Assembly (NCBI GenBank): GCA_003250395.1 | Contig: QKGM01000008.1 | Span: forward strand, 33,190-97,189 | Source: Bacteroidota bacterium | GTDB lineage: Bacteria; Bacteroidota; Bacteroidia; Bacteroidales; TTA-H9 | DNA: 64,000 bases | Reading direction: 5' to 3' | Part shown: positions 28,514-36,791 of the stretch, piece after piece | Layout of the letters: each line of letters opens with the position of its first letter | Position numbering within the stretch: the stretch's first letter is position 1 | Notes under the pieces: generated by a model | Database searches by the model: none | Seen by the model: only the letters and a program-made list of their open reading frames with translations | What the model was told of the DNA's origin: nothing | Translations under genes and position numbers: made by a program

Positions 28514-29787
28514 AACAGGGGAAGAATAGTTTCGAGATGGTTCCCGTGTGATCCTTTAACCAGAATGAGCGATTGAGTAATGGGTTTTGAGCTCAGTGCT
28601 GAAATAAGAGCATCTGTATCGGCAAACCAGTTCTCATGCATCCCTTTGAATTCATCTCCTACCAGAAAAATGCAGTCAGGCTGCATATTCTTTGCTTTTT
28701 CAAGGATGTTGTGGTGTTCCTGTTGCGATTCATTGCCTAATTCACGCATGCCGCCAAGTATCAACACCCTGGGTCTTTTGGTTTCAATGGCTGCAAAGAC
28801 TCCCAGTGCTGCCTCCATACTTGATGGATTTGCATTGTAAGCGTCCATAACCACCTGGTTGGTCTCGGTAGTTATCCATTGCGACCGGTGATTTGAGGGA
28901 AGATAATTTTCAATTGCCGATACAATGTTCTCTGGGGTAACTCCAAATGTTAGCCCAACAGCGACTGCTGCCATTACATTGTCGAAGTTATAGTGACCTA
29001 TCAGGTGGGTCCTGATTTTGTATTCATTGTCAAGATAATTGAAAACCAGTGTCAGTTCCGGACCATCTGTCAATATCCGCCCTCTGAATTCAGCTTCTTT
29101 GGAGACTCCATAGGTTAGTTGATTTATGCCTTCAGCATTATTCACTAATAGTTGGTTGTCGATATTTATGAAAGCCTTACCATTTCTGTTTTTCAAATGC
29201 TTATATAGCTCTGTCTTAGCTTTTACTACTCCTTCAAATCCACCAAATCCACCAAGATGAGCCCTCCCGATGTTGGTAATGAGTCCGTAATCGGGATTGG
29301 CAATTGCACAGAGTTGGGCAATTTCACCCTGATGATTTGCACCCATTTCAATAACGGCCATTTCATGATCTGAATTGACTGATAGAAGGGTTAATGGAAC
29401 TCCAATATGGTTGTTCAGGTTTCCACGGGTAAAGCTGGTATTGAAGCGTTGTGAAAGTACTGCGGCTATCAGTTCTTTGGTTGTTGTCTTTCCGTTTGAT
29501 CCTGTGATACCAATAAATGGTATTGAGAGATGCAAACGATGATAATGTGCAAGTTGCTGTAGCTCAGAAAGGACATTGTTTACCAATAAACATTTGTGGT
29601 CGGAAGAATATTGCGGGTTATCTACTACTGCACAAATTGCACCTGCTTCTATTGCTTTCATTGCATAACGGTTTCCATCGAAATTGTCACCCCGCAAAGC
29701 AAAGAAAAGAGATCCCGGTATAACACTTCTGGAATCGGTACAGATAACAGGATGTTGTTGAAAGAGTTGATACAGAAGTTCAGTCAT
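28510..29787 (-). CDS. murF: UDP-MurNAc-tripeptide:D-Ala-D-Ala ligase MurF
   Basis: MurF adds D-Ala-D-Ala to UDP-MurNAc-tripeptide, the last cytoplasmic step of the peptidoglycan precursor. The 425-residue product has the N-terminal uridine-binding domain (DSRSVIPGSLFFALRGDNFDG), the ATP-grasp-like Mur ligase P-loop GITGSNGKTTTKE at ~94-106, EMGANHQGEI, and the C-terminal domain with DAYNANPSSMEAAL. In flavobacteria murF follows gldJ; here it is 10 kb away. A weak TACCTTTA motif occurs 21-28 bp upstream of its ATG. Confidence 0.95.
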   Translation of the reverse strand: MTELLYQLFQQHPVICTDSRSVIPGSLFFALRGDNFDGNRYAMKAIEAGAICAVVDNPQYSSDHKCLLVNNVLSELQQLAHYHRLHLSIPFIGITGSNGKTTTKELIAAVLSQRFNTSFTRGNLNNHIGVPLTLLSVNSDHEMAVIEMGANHQGEIAQLCAIANPDYGLITNIGRAHLGGFGGFEGVVKAKTELYKHLKNRNGKAFINIDNQLLVNNAEGINQLTYGVSKEAEFRGRILTDGPELTLVFNYLDNEYKIRTHLIGHYNFDNVMAAVAVGLTFGVTPENIVSAIENYLPSNHRSQWITTETNQVVMDAYNANPSSMEAALGVFAAIETKRPRVLILGGMRELGNESQQEHHNILEKAKNMQPDCIFLVGDEFKGMHENWFADTDALISALSSKPITQSLILVKGSHGNHLETILPLL

Positions 29788-29856
29788 ATTAAATTGAATT
29801 GGTGGTATAAAGGTAGAGAATAGCGGTGATAGCTCAATGGTGAATACAATAAAAAA

Positions 29857-29880
29857 AATACCGGAACTACTTCCGGTATT
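29857..29880 (-). terminator. Terminator after nhaD
   Basis: AATACCGGAA (29857-29866) pairs perfectly with TTCCGGTATT (29871-29880) across a 4-base loop; on the minus strand it is followed by a run of eight T. It lies 74 bp past the antiporter stop and ahead of murF. Confidence 0.88.
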
Positions 29881-29953
29881 CTTTTATTAATGGGTGATAA
29901 TCTCAATAAAAAGGTAATACGTATACTCTTTAGTTTGATTATTCAATCCGATA

Positions 29954-31666
29954 TTAATGACCTCCGGGGGAGCTACTCCATTCAATACCTAATCCATTGA
30001 CAGCACTGGTATCTTCCTGGTATAGTTTTCTGTCGCCTGTCAGGTAATAGTTAACACCCTGGATATGCAATTTCACTTTATCGCCTAAAGGTTCAATGAT
30101 CATTGAGGCTGGAATCATTTTAATTGATTCGTATTTTCCTTCCGGGCTGTTTATGAAGTTTTTAACTCCGGTAAACGTCTTGTTATCTTCCATGAACTCA
30201 AAGAAATGGCGGGTTGTTGTTCCTGATTCCTGACTGTTAGTAAATTCAACAGATGTAAGGTAATCTCTGATGTTGTTCCGGTTGGTCAGGTCTATTGAGC
30301 TGATCTGCTGAGCTTCTGTATGTAATATGCCAGATTCTTCCTGAGCAATATATACAAGGCCACCGGCAATATATCCGGTCAATGCAAGTAAACTAATTTT
30401 TTTCAGGTACCAGATGAAGTCGATCTTCTCCATCCCCATAACAGCTACACCGGCAGCTGATCCTATAATAAGGATACTTCCGCCTGTTCCGGCACAATAG
30501 GCAAGAAATTCCCAAAAGTAGTGGTCGGCAGGAAAACTTGTAGCATACATCCCCATAGCTCCGGCTACCAATGGAACATTATCGACGATACTGGATAAAA
30601 CGCCTATTATAAGATTAATTACGTAAAGATTTCCAACGTTATCATTCAGGAATCCCGAAAGCAGGGTCAGGTGGCCGGCAACCTGAAGTGCAGCTACAGC
30701 TATCAGAATGCCAAGGAAGAACAGAATACTTGGTACATCAATTTTCCGTAAAACCCCAACAATGGTAAGATGTGCCTTGTCTTCATCGTTTTTAGATTTA
30801 TGCAGTATCTCAGTAGTTAACCATAATAATCCAAGGCCAAATAACATGCCTAAATAGGGGGGGAGGTGGGTAACAGTTTTAAATACAGGAACAAAGAGAA
30901 GAAGACCGACACCCATGAAGAAAAGGAAGTTTCTTTCGAACGAAGTGGATGGAGTACCATGCCCGTGATCTTTCCCGCTTTTTGGCCTGTTGACAGTTCC
31001 TTTCATTGTGAAGGAAAGGATTGCCAGAGGTACCAACATACTCACCAAACTGGGGAGGAAAGTCTTCAACATGATATTAACAGTGGTCACATGGCCGCCA
31101 ATCCAAAGCATGATAGTTGTGACATCACCTATTGGACTCCATGCACCCCCGGCATTTGCAGCAACAATTACCATTCCTGCATAAAACCAACGATCGTGAC
31201 GATCAGCAATAAGTTTTCGGAGCAATGCAACCATCACGATTGAAGTGGTAAGATTGTCAAGAGCTGCTGACATAAAGAAGGTAATTATACTTGTTACCCA
31301 GAGCAGTTTGACTTTTTTTGTAGTTTTTATTTTATCGGTTATTATTCTGAATCCTTCATGTGAATCGACGAGTTCAACAATGGTCATCGCTCCCATAAGG
31401 AAGAAAATAATTTCGCTGACTTCTCCCAGATGTTCAAGCAACGCATGGTGTGAAAGCCAATCGGCAAATGTACCTCCGGGAATTTCCGAGAGATACTTCG
31501 TGAAGGCTTCGGTGCTTACCAAAAGTTCTTTTCCGCCAAACATGAGCAGAACCCACAGTACGACAGCTAATAACAGAGCAGTGGCTGATTTATTTATTTT
31601 GAGCGGATGCTCCAGCGCGATGGCTGTATAGCCTAAAATGAAGACAAAAATCATCAAATAGAACAT
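29954..31666 (-). CDS. nhaD: NhaD-type Na+/H+ antiporter with C-terminal extension
   Basis: NhaD antiporters (ion transporter superfamily) expel Na+ or Li+ in exchange for protons. The 570-residue product has about a dozen membrane segments over ~1-445 and the family blocks AALDNLTTSIVM, AANAGGAWSPIGDVTTIMLWIGG and SSIVDNVPLVAGAMGM with conserved acidic residues in the membrane. A ~120-residue hydrophilic tail (from ~HTEAQQISS to SSSPGGH) is not part of the usual family. The ATG at 31666 is preferred to the upstream in-frame TTG because a TATCTTTG promoter lies 27-34 bp upstream. Confidence 0.88.
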   Translation of the reverse strand: MFYLMIFVFILGYTAIALEHPLKINKSATALLLAVVLWVLLMFGGKELLVSTEAFTKYLSEIPGGTFADWLSHHALLEHLGEVSEIIFFLMGAMTIVELVDSHEGFRIITDKIKTTKKVKLLWVTSIITFFMSAALDNLTTSIVMVALLRKLIADRHDRWFYAGMVIVAANAGGAWSPIGDVTTIMLWIGGHVTTVNIMLKTFLPSLVSMLVPLAILSFTMKGTVNRPKSGKDHGHGTPSTSFERNFLFFMGVGLLLFVPVFKTVTHLPPYLGMLFGLGLLWLTTEILHKSKNDEDKAHLTIVGVLRKIDVPSILFFLGILIAVAALQVAGHLTLLSGFLNDNVGNLYVINLIIGVLSSIVDNVPLVAGAMGMYATSFPADHYFWEFLAYCAGTGGSILIIGSAAGVAVMGMEKIDFIWYLKKISLLALTGYIAGGLVYIAQEESGILHTEAQQISSIDLTNRNNIRDYLTSVEFTNSQESGTTTRHFFEFMEDNKTFTGVKNFINSPEGKYESIKMIPASMIIEPLGDKVKLHIQGVNYYLTGDRKLYQEDTSAVNGLGIEWSSSPGGH

Positions 31667-31692
31667 ATGCAATTTTTTGGAGTGTTTGCCGG

Positions 31693-31700
31693 CAAAGATA
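31693..31700 (-). promoter_or_regulatory. Promoter -7 element for nhaD (TATCTTTG on minus strand)
   Basis: A perfect TAnnTTTG match on the minus strand, 27 bp before the ATG at 31666. It predicts a leader of roughly 20 bases. Confidence 0.6.
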
Positions 31701-31825
31701 AGGAAACCATTTTACCCTCCAAGAGGTTATAGACGAGGAATTGTCCTTACTCATTTAGGCTATTTTTTGATCAATACAATTCCTTTCTTTCGTAAGCGTT
31801 ATTTTAGTAATCAGTTATATTGTAT

Positions 31826-32200
31826 ATGAGAACATCATCAGGAGAAACCGTCGTCGTGTTGGGTGCCAGTACTAACCCTTTCAGGTATTCTCATGTTGCT
31901 GTTAAGGAGCTTGCAGCCCGTGGATATCATGTTGTTGCAATTGGTAGAAAAAATGGCAGAGTAGAAAATATTGATATCTCAGAAAGTCTTCCTGTCGATT
32001 TAAAAGCTCATACAGTAACAGTATACCTTAGTCCTGAACACCAGGAGTCATATGAAAACTGGTTAATGAGTGGTAATGTGAGGCGGGTGATCTTTAACCC
32101 CGGAGCCGAAAACCTATACCTGAAAAAAAGACTGGAGGATGCGGGTGTAGAGGTAATCTGGAACTGTACACTTGTAATGCTGTCAACAGGAGGTTTTTAA
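31826..32200 (+). CDS. CoA-binding (YccU-like) Rossmann protein
   Basis: The 124-residue product is a small Rossmann-fold protein of the CoA_binding_2 family, seen from VVVLGASTNPFRYSHVAVKEL at the N-terminus, the VTVYLSPEHQ strand and VIFNPGAENLYLKKRLEDAGVEVIWNCTLVML at the C-terminus with the conserved cysteine. Members bind CoA; the cellular role is not established. Start is ATG 31826, two codons after an in-frame TTG. It stands alone between nhaD (divergent) and the cohesin-like protein gene. Confidence 0.85.
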   Translation: MRTSSGETVVVLGASTNPFRYSHVAVKELAARGYHVVAIGRKNGRVENIDISESLPVDLKAHTVTVYLSPEHQESYENWLMSGNVRRVIFNPGAENLYLKKRLEDAGVEVIWNCTLVMLSTGGF

Positions 32201-32296
32201 TCATCAAAAAACCGGCAATTGATGTTCGCGCCGGGAATTTTCATAATTTAGTGCCCGCTTAGGGTATGGTAACTCAAGCTAATACATTTCGGTCAA

Positions 32297-33610
32297 ATGA
32301 AGCTTTCGAATACATTTTTTAAAACGGTGGTTGTCTGGTTTCTTACTGCCTTTAGCCTGACCCAAATCCAGGCTCAACCGGTTATCAAACTTATCGGCGA
32401 TACAACCTGCAGCCCGGATACTGTTCAAATTGCCATTACCGGCACAAGAGTAACATCTGTTAATAGTTTTGAGCTTCTGGTTCACTTTGATGATTCGCGA
32501 ATGCGGTTCGATAGTGTCTATTATGCCATGAATTTTTTGAAAGGGTACTTCCAGACTAATCTTATATCTCCTTCTACTATCAAGCTTACCTGGGATTCTG
32601 TCAGAGCTTTGACAATTGGATCTGAGGCAGTCATGTTCAAACTTCAGTTTTCAGCTATCAGTGCTGGTAATCCTGCCATCATCTGGGATGGTACTTCTGT
32701 ATTACGCGATGCCGATCATCAAATGGTCATTACCGAATTTGTTGATGCAAATGTCCTGATAAATGCCAAATATATCCGATATACTCTGGCCCAGATAATG
32801 GAAGGATGCGTCAAGGAGAAAAAGGGGCGTTATTCCGTATCGGTTACTGACGGTTCTCCTCCCTATAAATATGACTGGCATGGCGGATTTTTAAATCCGG
32901 GTGTAGATACAATGGTGTTCGGATTAAAGGGTGGGCCAAACAGGCTTACTATTTATGATAGTAAATGGTGCCGCTTTGATACAGTTTTTCAGGTAAAGGT
33001 TAAACCAGCTCCGGCTATAAGGATGTCAACAGAGGAACCCATCCCTTATGTGATTGTCCAGAAGCCCGAAGTACAGTTCTATTCCAATATCGATTCAATA
33101 AATATGATCGATAATTCAATTCCCAATTGGCAATGGGATTTTGGTGAACCCGATAGTTCGAGATCGGTTGAAACGGATCCTTTACACACTTTTAAGACAG
33201 CCTTTGGTGTTTTGGAGGCGGGAACGACAAGTTATATGGTTAAACTCTGGGCCATCAGCAACGATGGTTGCGATACCAGTGTTTTTAAAGAAGTCAGAAT
33301 AGAAAAACCAGAGCCAGAGGTATTTAATGTTTTTACCCCCAATGGAGACGGGCAAAATGAATTATTTACTATTCATGGTAGTAAAAATGCCGATCTTGAA
33401 GAATGGCCTCTCAGCGATTTTTATGATCGTATGGAGTTATTAGTATATGACCGTAACGGTAGGAAGATATACGAATCAGCAGATTATCAAAATGATTGGG
33501 ACGGAGGTGGTCATGCAGACGGTACCTATTTCTATGTTCTGAAATGTTACGGGCGATTTGGTGAGGAAACTTATCAGGGATCGTTGATGATTCTTACGGG
33601 TGGTAAGTAG
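32297..33610 (+). CDS. Secreted cohesin-like/PKD protein with T9SS type B sorting domain
   Basis: The 437-residue product has a signal peptide (~1-25, ending IQAQ), a beta-sandwich at ~28-150 that resembles cohesin domains (alternating strands around SFELLVHFDDSRMRFDSVYY and EAVMFKLQFSAISAG), a PKD-like domain (~200-325, NWQWDFGEPDSS), and a C-terminal gliding-motility-associated type B sorting domain starting VFNVFTPNGDGQNELF with YDRNGRKIYES and DGTYFYVLKC. It is probably exported by T9SS and held at the surface. A cohesin-like fold suggests a role in protein-protein or polymer contact, which is inference. Confidence 0.82.
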   Translation: MKLSNTFFKTVVVWFLTAFSLTQIQAQPVIKLIGDTTCSPDTVQIAITGTRVTSVNSFELLVHFDDSRMRFDSVYYAMNFLKGYFQTNLISPSTIKLTWDSVRALTIGSEAVMFKLQFSAISAGNPAIIWDGTSVLRDADHQMVITEFVDANVLINAKYIRYTLAQIMEGCVKEKKGRYSVSVTDGSPPYKYDWHGGFLNPGVDTMVFGLKGGPNRLTIYDSKWCRFDTVFQVKVKPAPAIRMSTEEPIPYVIVQKPEVQFYSNIDSINMIDNSIPNWQWDFGEPDSSRSVETDPLHTFKTAFGVLEAGTTSYMVKLWAISNDGCDTSVFKEVRIEKPEPEVFNVFTPNGDGQNELFTIHGSKNADLEEWPLSDFYDRMELLVYDRNGRKIYESADYQNDWDGGGHADGTYFYVLKCYGRFGEETYQGSLMILTGGK

Positions 33611-33640
33611 TCTCTCATATTAAGATTATTTTTCGAATTG

Positions 33641-33676
33641 AGGGTGGGTTCTGCATGTTGGGACTCACCCTGTTTC
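33641..33676 (+). terminator. Terminator between cohesin-like gene and mnmH
   Basis: AGGGTGGGTTC (33641-33651) pairs with GGACTCACCCT (33661-33671), allowing wobble pairs, with a 9-base loop and GTTTC after it. It starts 30 bp past the preceding stop. Confidence 0.65.
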
Positions 33677-33703
33677 TTTGGCACATCTTAAAAAGTCATT
33701 TAC

Positions 33704-33711
33704 TACCTTTG
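33704..33711 (+). promoter_or_regulatory. Promoter -7 element for mnmH (TACCTTTG)
   Basis: TACCTTTG matches TAnnTTTG 17 bp before the ATG at 33729. It makes the upstream in-frame TTG at 33678 an unlikely start. Confidence 0.6.
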
Positions 33712-33728
33712 CGATAGATTATCTGCCC

Positions 33729-34751
33729 ATGCAAAATGAACCATTACCGGTTAAAACTTTTTTAAAGGTATCTGCCGATACTCCCATCGTGGATGTACGG
33801 ACACCTGGTGAGTTCATGAGGGGACATATCCCTGGTGCTGTGAATATTCCTATATTTACGGATGAACAGAGAGCTCTGGTTGGTATTGAGTACGCCCGCA
33901 AAGGTCAACAGGCTGCCATTCTGTTGGGATTGGAATTAATTGGACCGGAACTGACAGTCAGATGCCGGCAACTTTTGAAAGTTGCCCGTGCTGGTTCAAC
34001 AGTCAGTCTATACTGTTGGCGCGGCGGTCTTCGCAGTGCTGCGATGGAATGGTTGTTTAAACTGATAGGTTATTCCACGAATCGCTTACAGGGTGGATAT
34101 AAGTCGTACAGAAGTGAAGTTCAGCGATCGTTCGGAGTGATGTGTAACTTCAAAGTGATTGCAGGTCCTACCGGCTCGGGAAAGACAGAAATCCTTAAAC
34201 GATTGGGAGGGCTCGGTGCTCAGGTTCTTGATCTTGAGGAGTTGGCCAATCATCGTGGCTCAGCTTTCGGGGGGTTGGGAATGGGGCCTCAACCTGGAAC
34301 AGAGCACTTTGAAAATCTGCTTTATCACAGGCTGTCATCATTAAACAGAAATAAGGTGATTTGGGTTGAAGATGAGAGTTTATCTATTGGTAATTGTTTT
34401 ATTCCCAAAGAAATTTATAAACAGATGCAACTGGCACGTGCTTTTGTAATAGAGGTGTCAAAAGATGAAAGAGTGAAAAGGCTTGTAGATATGTATGGTT
34501 CAATAGATACTTCCTTGTTAAGGGAAGCATTGGTGAAAATTGGAAAACGGCTTGGTGGCGACAGGTTGAAGATGGCAATAGAAGCATTAGCTACAGGTAA
34601 TTTGAGTGAGGTAGCCAGGCTTTCACTTGATTACTACGATAAATCCTATGCAGGTGGGTTAGCATTAAGGGATACAGGAAGAGTTGTTCATATTACCTTA
34701 CCAGTTATGGATCCGGCAGCAATAGCACAGCATCTCCAAGCTCAGGATTGA
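33729..34751 (+). CDS. mnmH: tRNA 2-selenouridine synthase MnmH
   Basis: MnmH replaces sulfur in 5-substituted 2-thiouridine at the tRNA wobble position with selenium, through a geranylated intermediate. The 340-residue product has an N-terminal rhodanese domain with catalytic Cys96 (LYCWRGGLRS) and a C-terminal P-loop domain with GPTGSGKT at 146-153, the family arrangement. It normally needs selenophosphate from SelD, which is not encoded in this window. Its 3' end overlaps that of convergent nth by 10 bp. The ATG at 33729 follows a promoter motif. Confidence 0.93.
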   Translation: MQNEPLPVKTFLKVSADTPIVDVRTPGEFMRGHIPGAVNIPIFTDEQRALVGIEYARKGQQAAILLGLELIGPELTVRCRQLLKVARAGSTVSLYCWRGGLRSAAMEWLFKLIGYSTNRLQGGYKSYRSEVQRSFGVMCNFKVIAGPTGSGKTEILKRLGGLGAQVLDLEELANHRGSAFGGLGMGPQPGTEHFENLLYHRLSSLNRNKVIWVEDESLSIGNCFIPKEIYKQMQLARAFVIEVSKDERVKRLVDMYGSIDTSLLREALVKIGKRLGGDRLKMAIEALATGNLSEVARLSLDYYDKSYAGGLALRDTGRVVHITLPVMDPAAIAQHLQAQD

Positions 34752-35401
34752 TTTAGGTTTTGACATGTATTGGATGCATAATATCTGCACCAGTTTTTAA
34801 TACCACATTCGCTGCATTTAGGCTTTCTTGCAAGGCAAACATACCTTCCATGAAGGATTAACCAATGATGGGCTTTGGGAATTAATTCTGCAGGAATGTG
34901 TTTTACAAGCTGTTTTTCTGTTTCAAGGGGAGTTTTAGCACCACTGGTTAAGCCGATGCGCGCTGAAACTCTGAAAACGTGAGTATCAACTGCCATTGCG
35001 GGCTTATTAAATACAACCGATGCTATCACATTTGCTGTTTTCCGTCCGACACCAGGGAGTTGCGTAAGGTCGTCAATCTCATCTGGGACAATTCCGTTGA
35101 ATTTTTCGGTCAGCATTTTTCCCATTCCCAATAAATTTGCGGCTTTATTATTTGGATAGGAGCAAGATCTGATCAGGTCAAATATTTCTTCCTGTGTTGC
35201 CTTTGAAAGAAGATCGGCACTCGGATACTTCTGAAAAAAGGGGGGGGTAATTAAATTAACCCGTTTGTCGGTACATTGGGCTGAAAGAATTACTGCCACG
35301 AGCAATTGAAAAGGATTTTTATAATGTAGCTCAGTTTCAGGCTGCGGCATATTCATGCTAAACCAGTCAATGATATTTTTGTATCGTTCGGATATCTTCA
35401 T
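34742..35401 (-). CDS. nth: Endonuclease III
   Basis: Nth is the bifunctional glycosylase/AP lyase that removes oxidised pyrimidines in base excision repair. The 219-residue product has the helix-hairpin-helix LPGVGRKTANVI with catalytic Lys121, the catalytic Asp139 in AVDTHVFRV, and a C-terminal [4Fe-4S] site with spacing C-x6-C-x2-C-x5-C (CLARKPKCSECGIKNWC). All key residues are present. It is convergent with mnmH and overlaps it by 10 bp; upstream lies the terminator of the rplT operon. Confidence 0.96.
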   Translation of the reverse strand: MKISERYKNIIDWFSMNMPQPETELHYKNPFQLLVAVILSAQCTDKRVNLITPPFFQKYPSADLLSKATQEEIFDLIRSCSYPNNKAANLLGMGKMLTEKFNGIVPDEIDDLTQLPGVGRKTANVIASVVFNKPAMAVDTHVFRVSARIGLTSGAKTPLETEKQLVKHIPAELIPKAHHWLILHGRYVCLARKPKCSECGIKNWCRYYASNTCQNLNQS

Positions 35402-35440
35402 GCAATAAATGGATTAAATAGCGAAGTTATGCAAAATGCA

Positions 35441-35471
35441 AAAAAGGCTCCCGTTGTACGGGAGCCTTTTT
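35441..35471 (-). terminator. Terminator of the thrS-infC-rpmI-rplT operon
   Basis: A perfect 14 bp stem, AAAAAGGCTCCCGT (35441-35454) with ACGGGAGCCTTTTT (35458-35471), has a 3-base loop. On the minus strand it starts 25 bp after the rplT stop. Confidence 0.9.
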
Positions 35472-35495
35472 GAAATGTACCAGCATAAGGCTGGT

Positions 35496-35840
35496 TTATT
35501 TTACTTTATCAACGATAGCTTTGAATGCTTCAGGGTTATTCATGGCGATATCGGCCAAAACCTTACGGTTTAGTTCGATCCCTGCATCATGAAGTTTTCC
35601 CATGAAAACAGAATAGGACATCCCGAACTGACGAACACCAGCATTTATACGGGTGATCCATAGTGCGCGGAAACTTCTTTTTTTTGTTTTACGGTCGCGG
35701 TACGCGTACTGCTGACCTTTTTCCCATGAGTTTTTGGCTACCGTCCATACATTTTTACGACGACCAAATTGTCCTCTGGTGAGGCTTAGAATCTTTTTGC
35801 GGCGTGCCCTTGAGGCTACTGCATTTACTGATCTTGGCAT
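35496..35840 (-). CDS. rplT: Ribosomal protein bL20
   Basis: bL20 is an early assembly protein of the large subunit and in several bacteria represses its own operon by binding mRNA. The 114-residue product has the expected length and family blocks [35 protein letters not shown] and [18 protein letters not shown]. It is last in the thrS-infC-rpmI-rplT order. Two small hairpins occupy the 77 bp leader between rpmI and rplT. Confidence 0.97.
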   Translation of the reverse strand: MPRSVNAVASRARRKKILSLTRGQFGRRKNVWTVAKNSWEKGQQYAYRDRKTKKRSFRALWITRINAGVRQFGMSYSVFMGKLHDAGIELNRKVLADIAMNNPEAFKAIVDKVK

Positions 35841-35865
35841 AATTCAGTGTTTTTTACTTCAGCGC

Positions 35866-35900
35866 CCCGTCTTTACGGGATCTTGCATGCTGAAAGCAAG
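35866..35900 (-). promoter_or_regulatory. Tandem hairpins in the rplT leader
   Basis: Two stem-loops lie between rpmI and rplT: CTTGC/GCAAG (35882-35886 with 35896-35900) and CCCGT/ACGGG (35866-35870 with 35875-35879, loop of 4). They end 25 bp before the rplT ATG. Ribosomal-protein autoregulation through L20 is known at this locus in other phyla, but the structure here is only suggestive. Confidence 0.35.
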
Positions 35901-35917
35901 GTTAATAATTTGATTTG

Positions 35918-36112
35918 TTAACAGGCTAACATGCGTTTAACATTGGCAACATCAGCTTTTTCGACAATTGCTGAATACGTAAGATTACGTTTCCGCTTGG
36001 TCGATTTTTTTGTGAGGATGTGGCTTTTGTAAGCATGAGCCCTCTTGATCTTACCAGTGCCGGTAAAGGTGAACCTTTTTTTAGCGCTGGATTTGGTCTT
36101 CATCTTAGGCAT
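35918..36112 (-). CDS. rpmI: Ribosomal protein bL35
   Basis: A 64-residue basic protein with the family pattern [24 protein letters not shown] and a C-terminal segment ending VKRMLAC. Length is standard. It lies 34 bp after infC and 77 bp before rplT in the conserved operon. Confidence 0.97.
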   Translation of the reverse strand: MPKMKTKSSAKKRFTFTGTGKIKRAHAYKSHILTKKSTKRKRNLTYSAIVEKADVANVKRMLAC

Positions 36113-36146
36113 TACTTCGCAGTATTTAAATTAATGGGTTTCAATC

Positions 36147-36710
36147 TTATTTATCGCTTTGCTTCTTGGGTGAAAGGATCATTATCATCCTTTTCCCTTC
36201 GAGTTTGGGCAGACTTTCGACCTTACCATATTCAGCAAGGGCCTGGGCAAACTTCAGCATAATAATCTCACCTTTGTCTTTGTAAACGATGGTACGTCCT
36301 CTGAAGAATACTTCCACCTTTACCTTAGCGCCTTCCTGAAGAAAACTTGCTGCATGTTTGAGCTTGAATTCAAAATCGTGGTCATCGGTATTTGGTCCAA
36401 GCCTGATTTCCTTTACCACAATTTTGGCCGATTTAGCTTTTAATTCTTTCTGTTTACGTTTCATCTCATACAGAAATTTACTGTAATCAATGAGTTTGCA
36501 TACAGGCGGATTGGCAGTAGCACTGATCTCAACTAAATCGAGATCCATGTTGCGGGCAATGTCGAGAGCCTCTTTAATAGAGACGATTCTTTGCTCAAAA
36601 TCTTCACCCACAACACGTACCATTGGGGCTTTGATTTTCTCATTTACTTTGTAAGGCTCTTCTTTTCCCTTTGAGGGAAACCTTGAAGGCCGGTTATTTG
36701 GTGCAGCTAT
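36147..36710 (-). CDS. infC: Translation initiation factor IF-3, probable AUA start
   Basis: IF-3 keeps ribosomal subunits apart and checks the start codon-initiator tRNA pair. The first ATG in frame (36623) would give only 158 residues and cut off the conserved EEPYKVNEKIKAP start of the N-domain. Reading upstream, the frame stays open to a TGA-TAG pair, with no ATG, GTG or TTG; the only plausible starts are ATT at 36716 and ATA at 36710. A perfect AGGAGG at 36724-36719 lies 8 bases before ATA but only 2 before ATT, so I take ATA, giving 187 residues. Rare AUU/AUA starts in infC are the known basis of its autoregulation by IF-3 discrimination. Confidence 0.92.
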   Translation of the reverse strand: MAAPNNRPSRFPSKGKEEPYKVNEKIKAPMVRVVGEDFEQRIVSIKEALDIARNMDLDLVEISATANPPVCKLIDYSKFLYEMKRKQKELKAKSAKIVVKEIRLGPNTDDHDFEFKLKHAASFLQEGAKVKVEVFFRGRTIVYKDKGEIIMLKFAQALAEYGKVESLPKLEGKRMIMILSPKKQSDK

Positions 36711-36718
36711 TGTAATTT

Positions 36719-36724
36719 CCTCCT
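36719..36724 (-). promoter_or_regulatory. Strong Shine-Dalgarno of infC (AGGAGG)
   Basis: The minus strand reads AGGAGG eight bases before the ATA at 36710. Strong Shine-Dalgarno sites are uncommon in Bacteroidota, and here it decides which non-AUG codon starts infC. Confidence 0.75.
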
Positions 36725-36791
36725 ATCAGGTTTGTACAACAATTATTTTTTTTGGGACTGCAAAGGTATTAAAATTAATACGTTTGCAATA

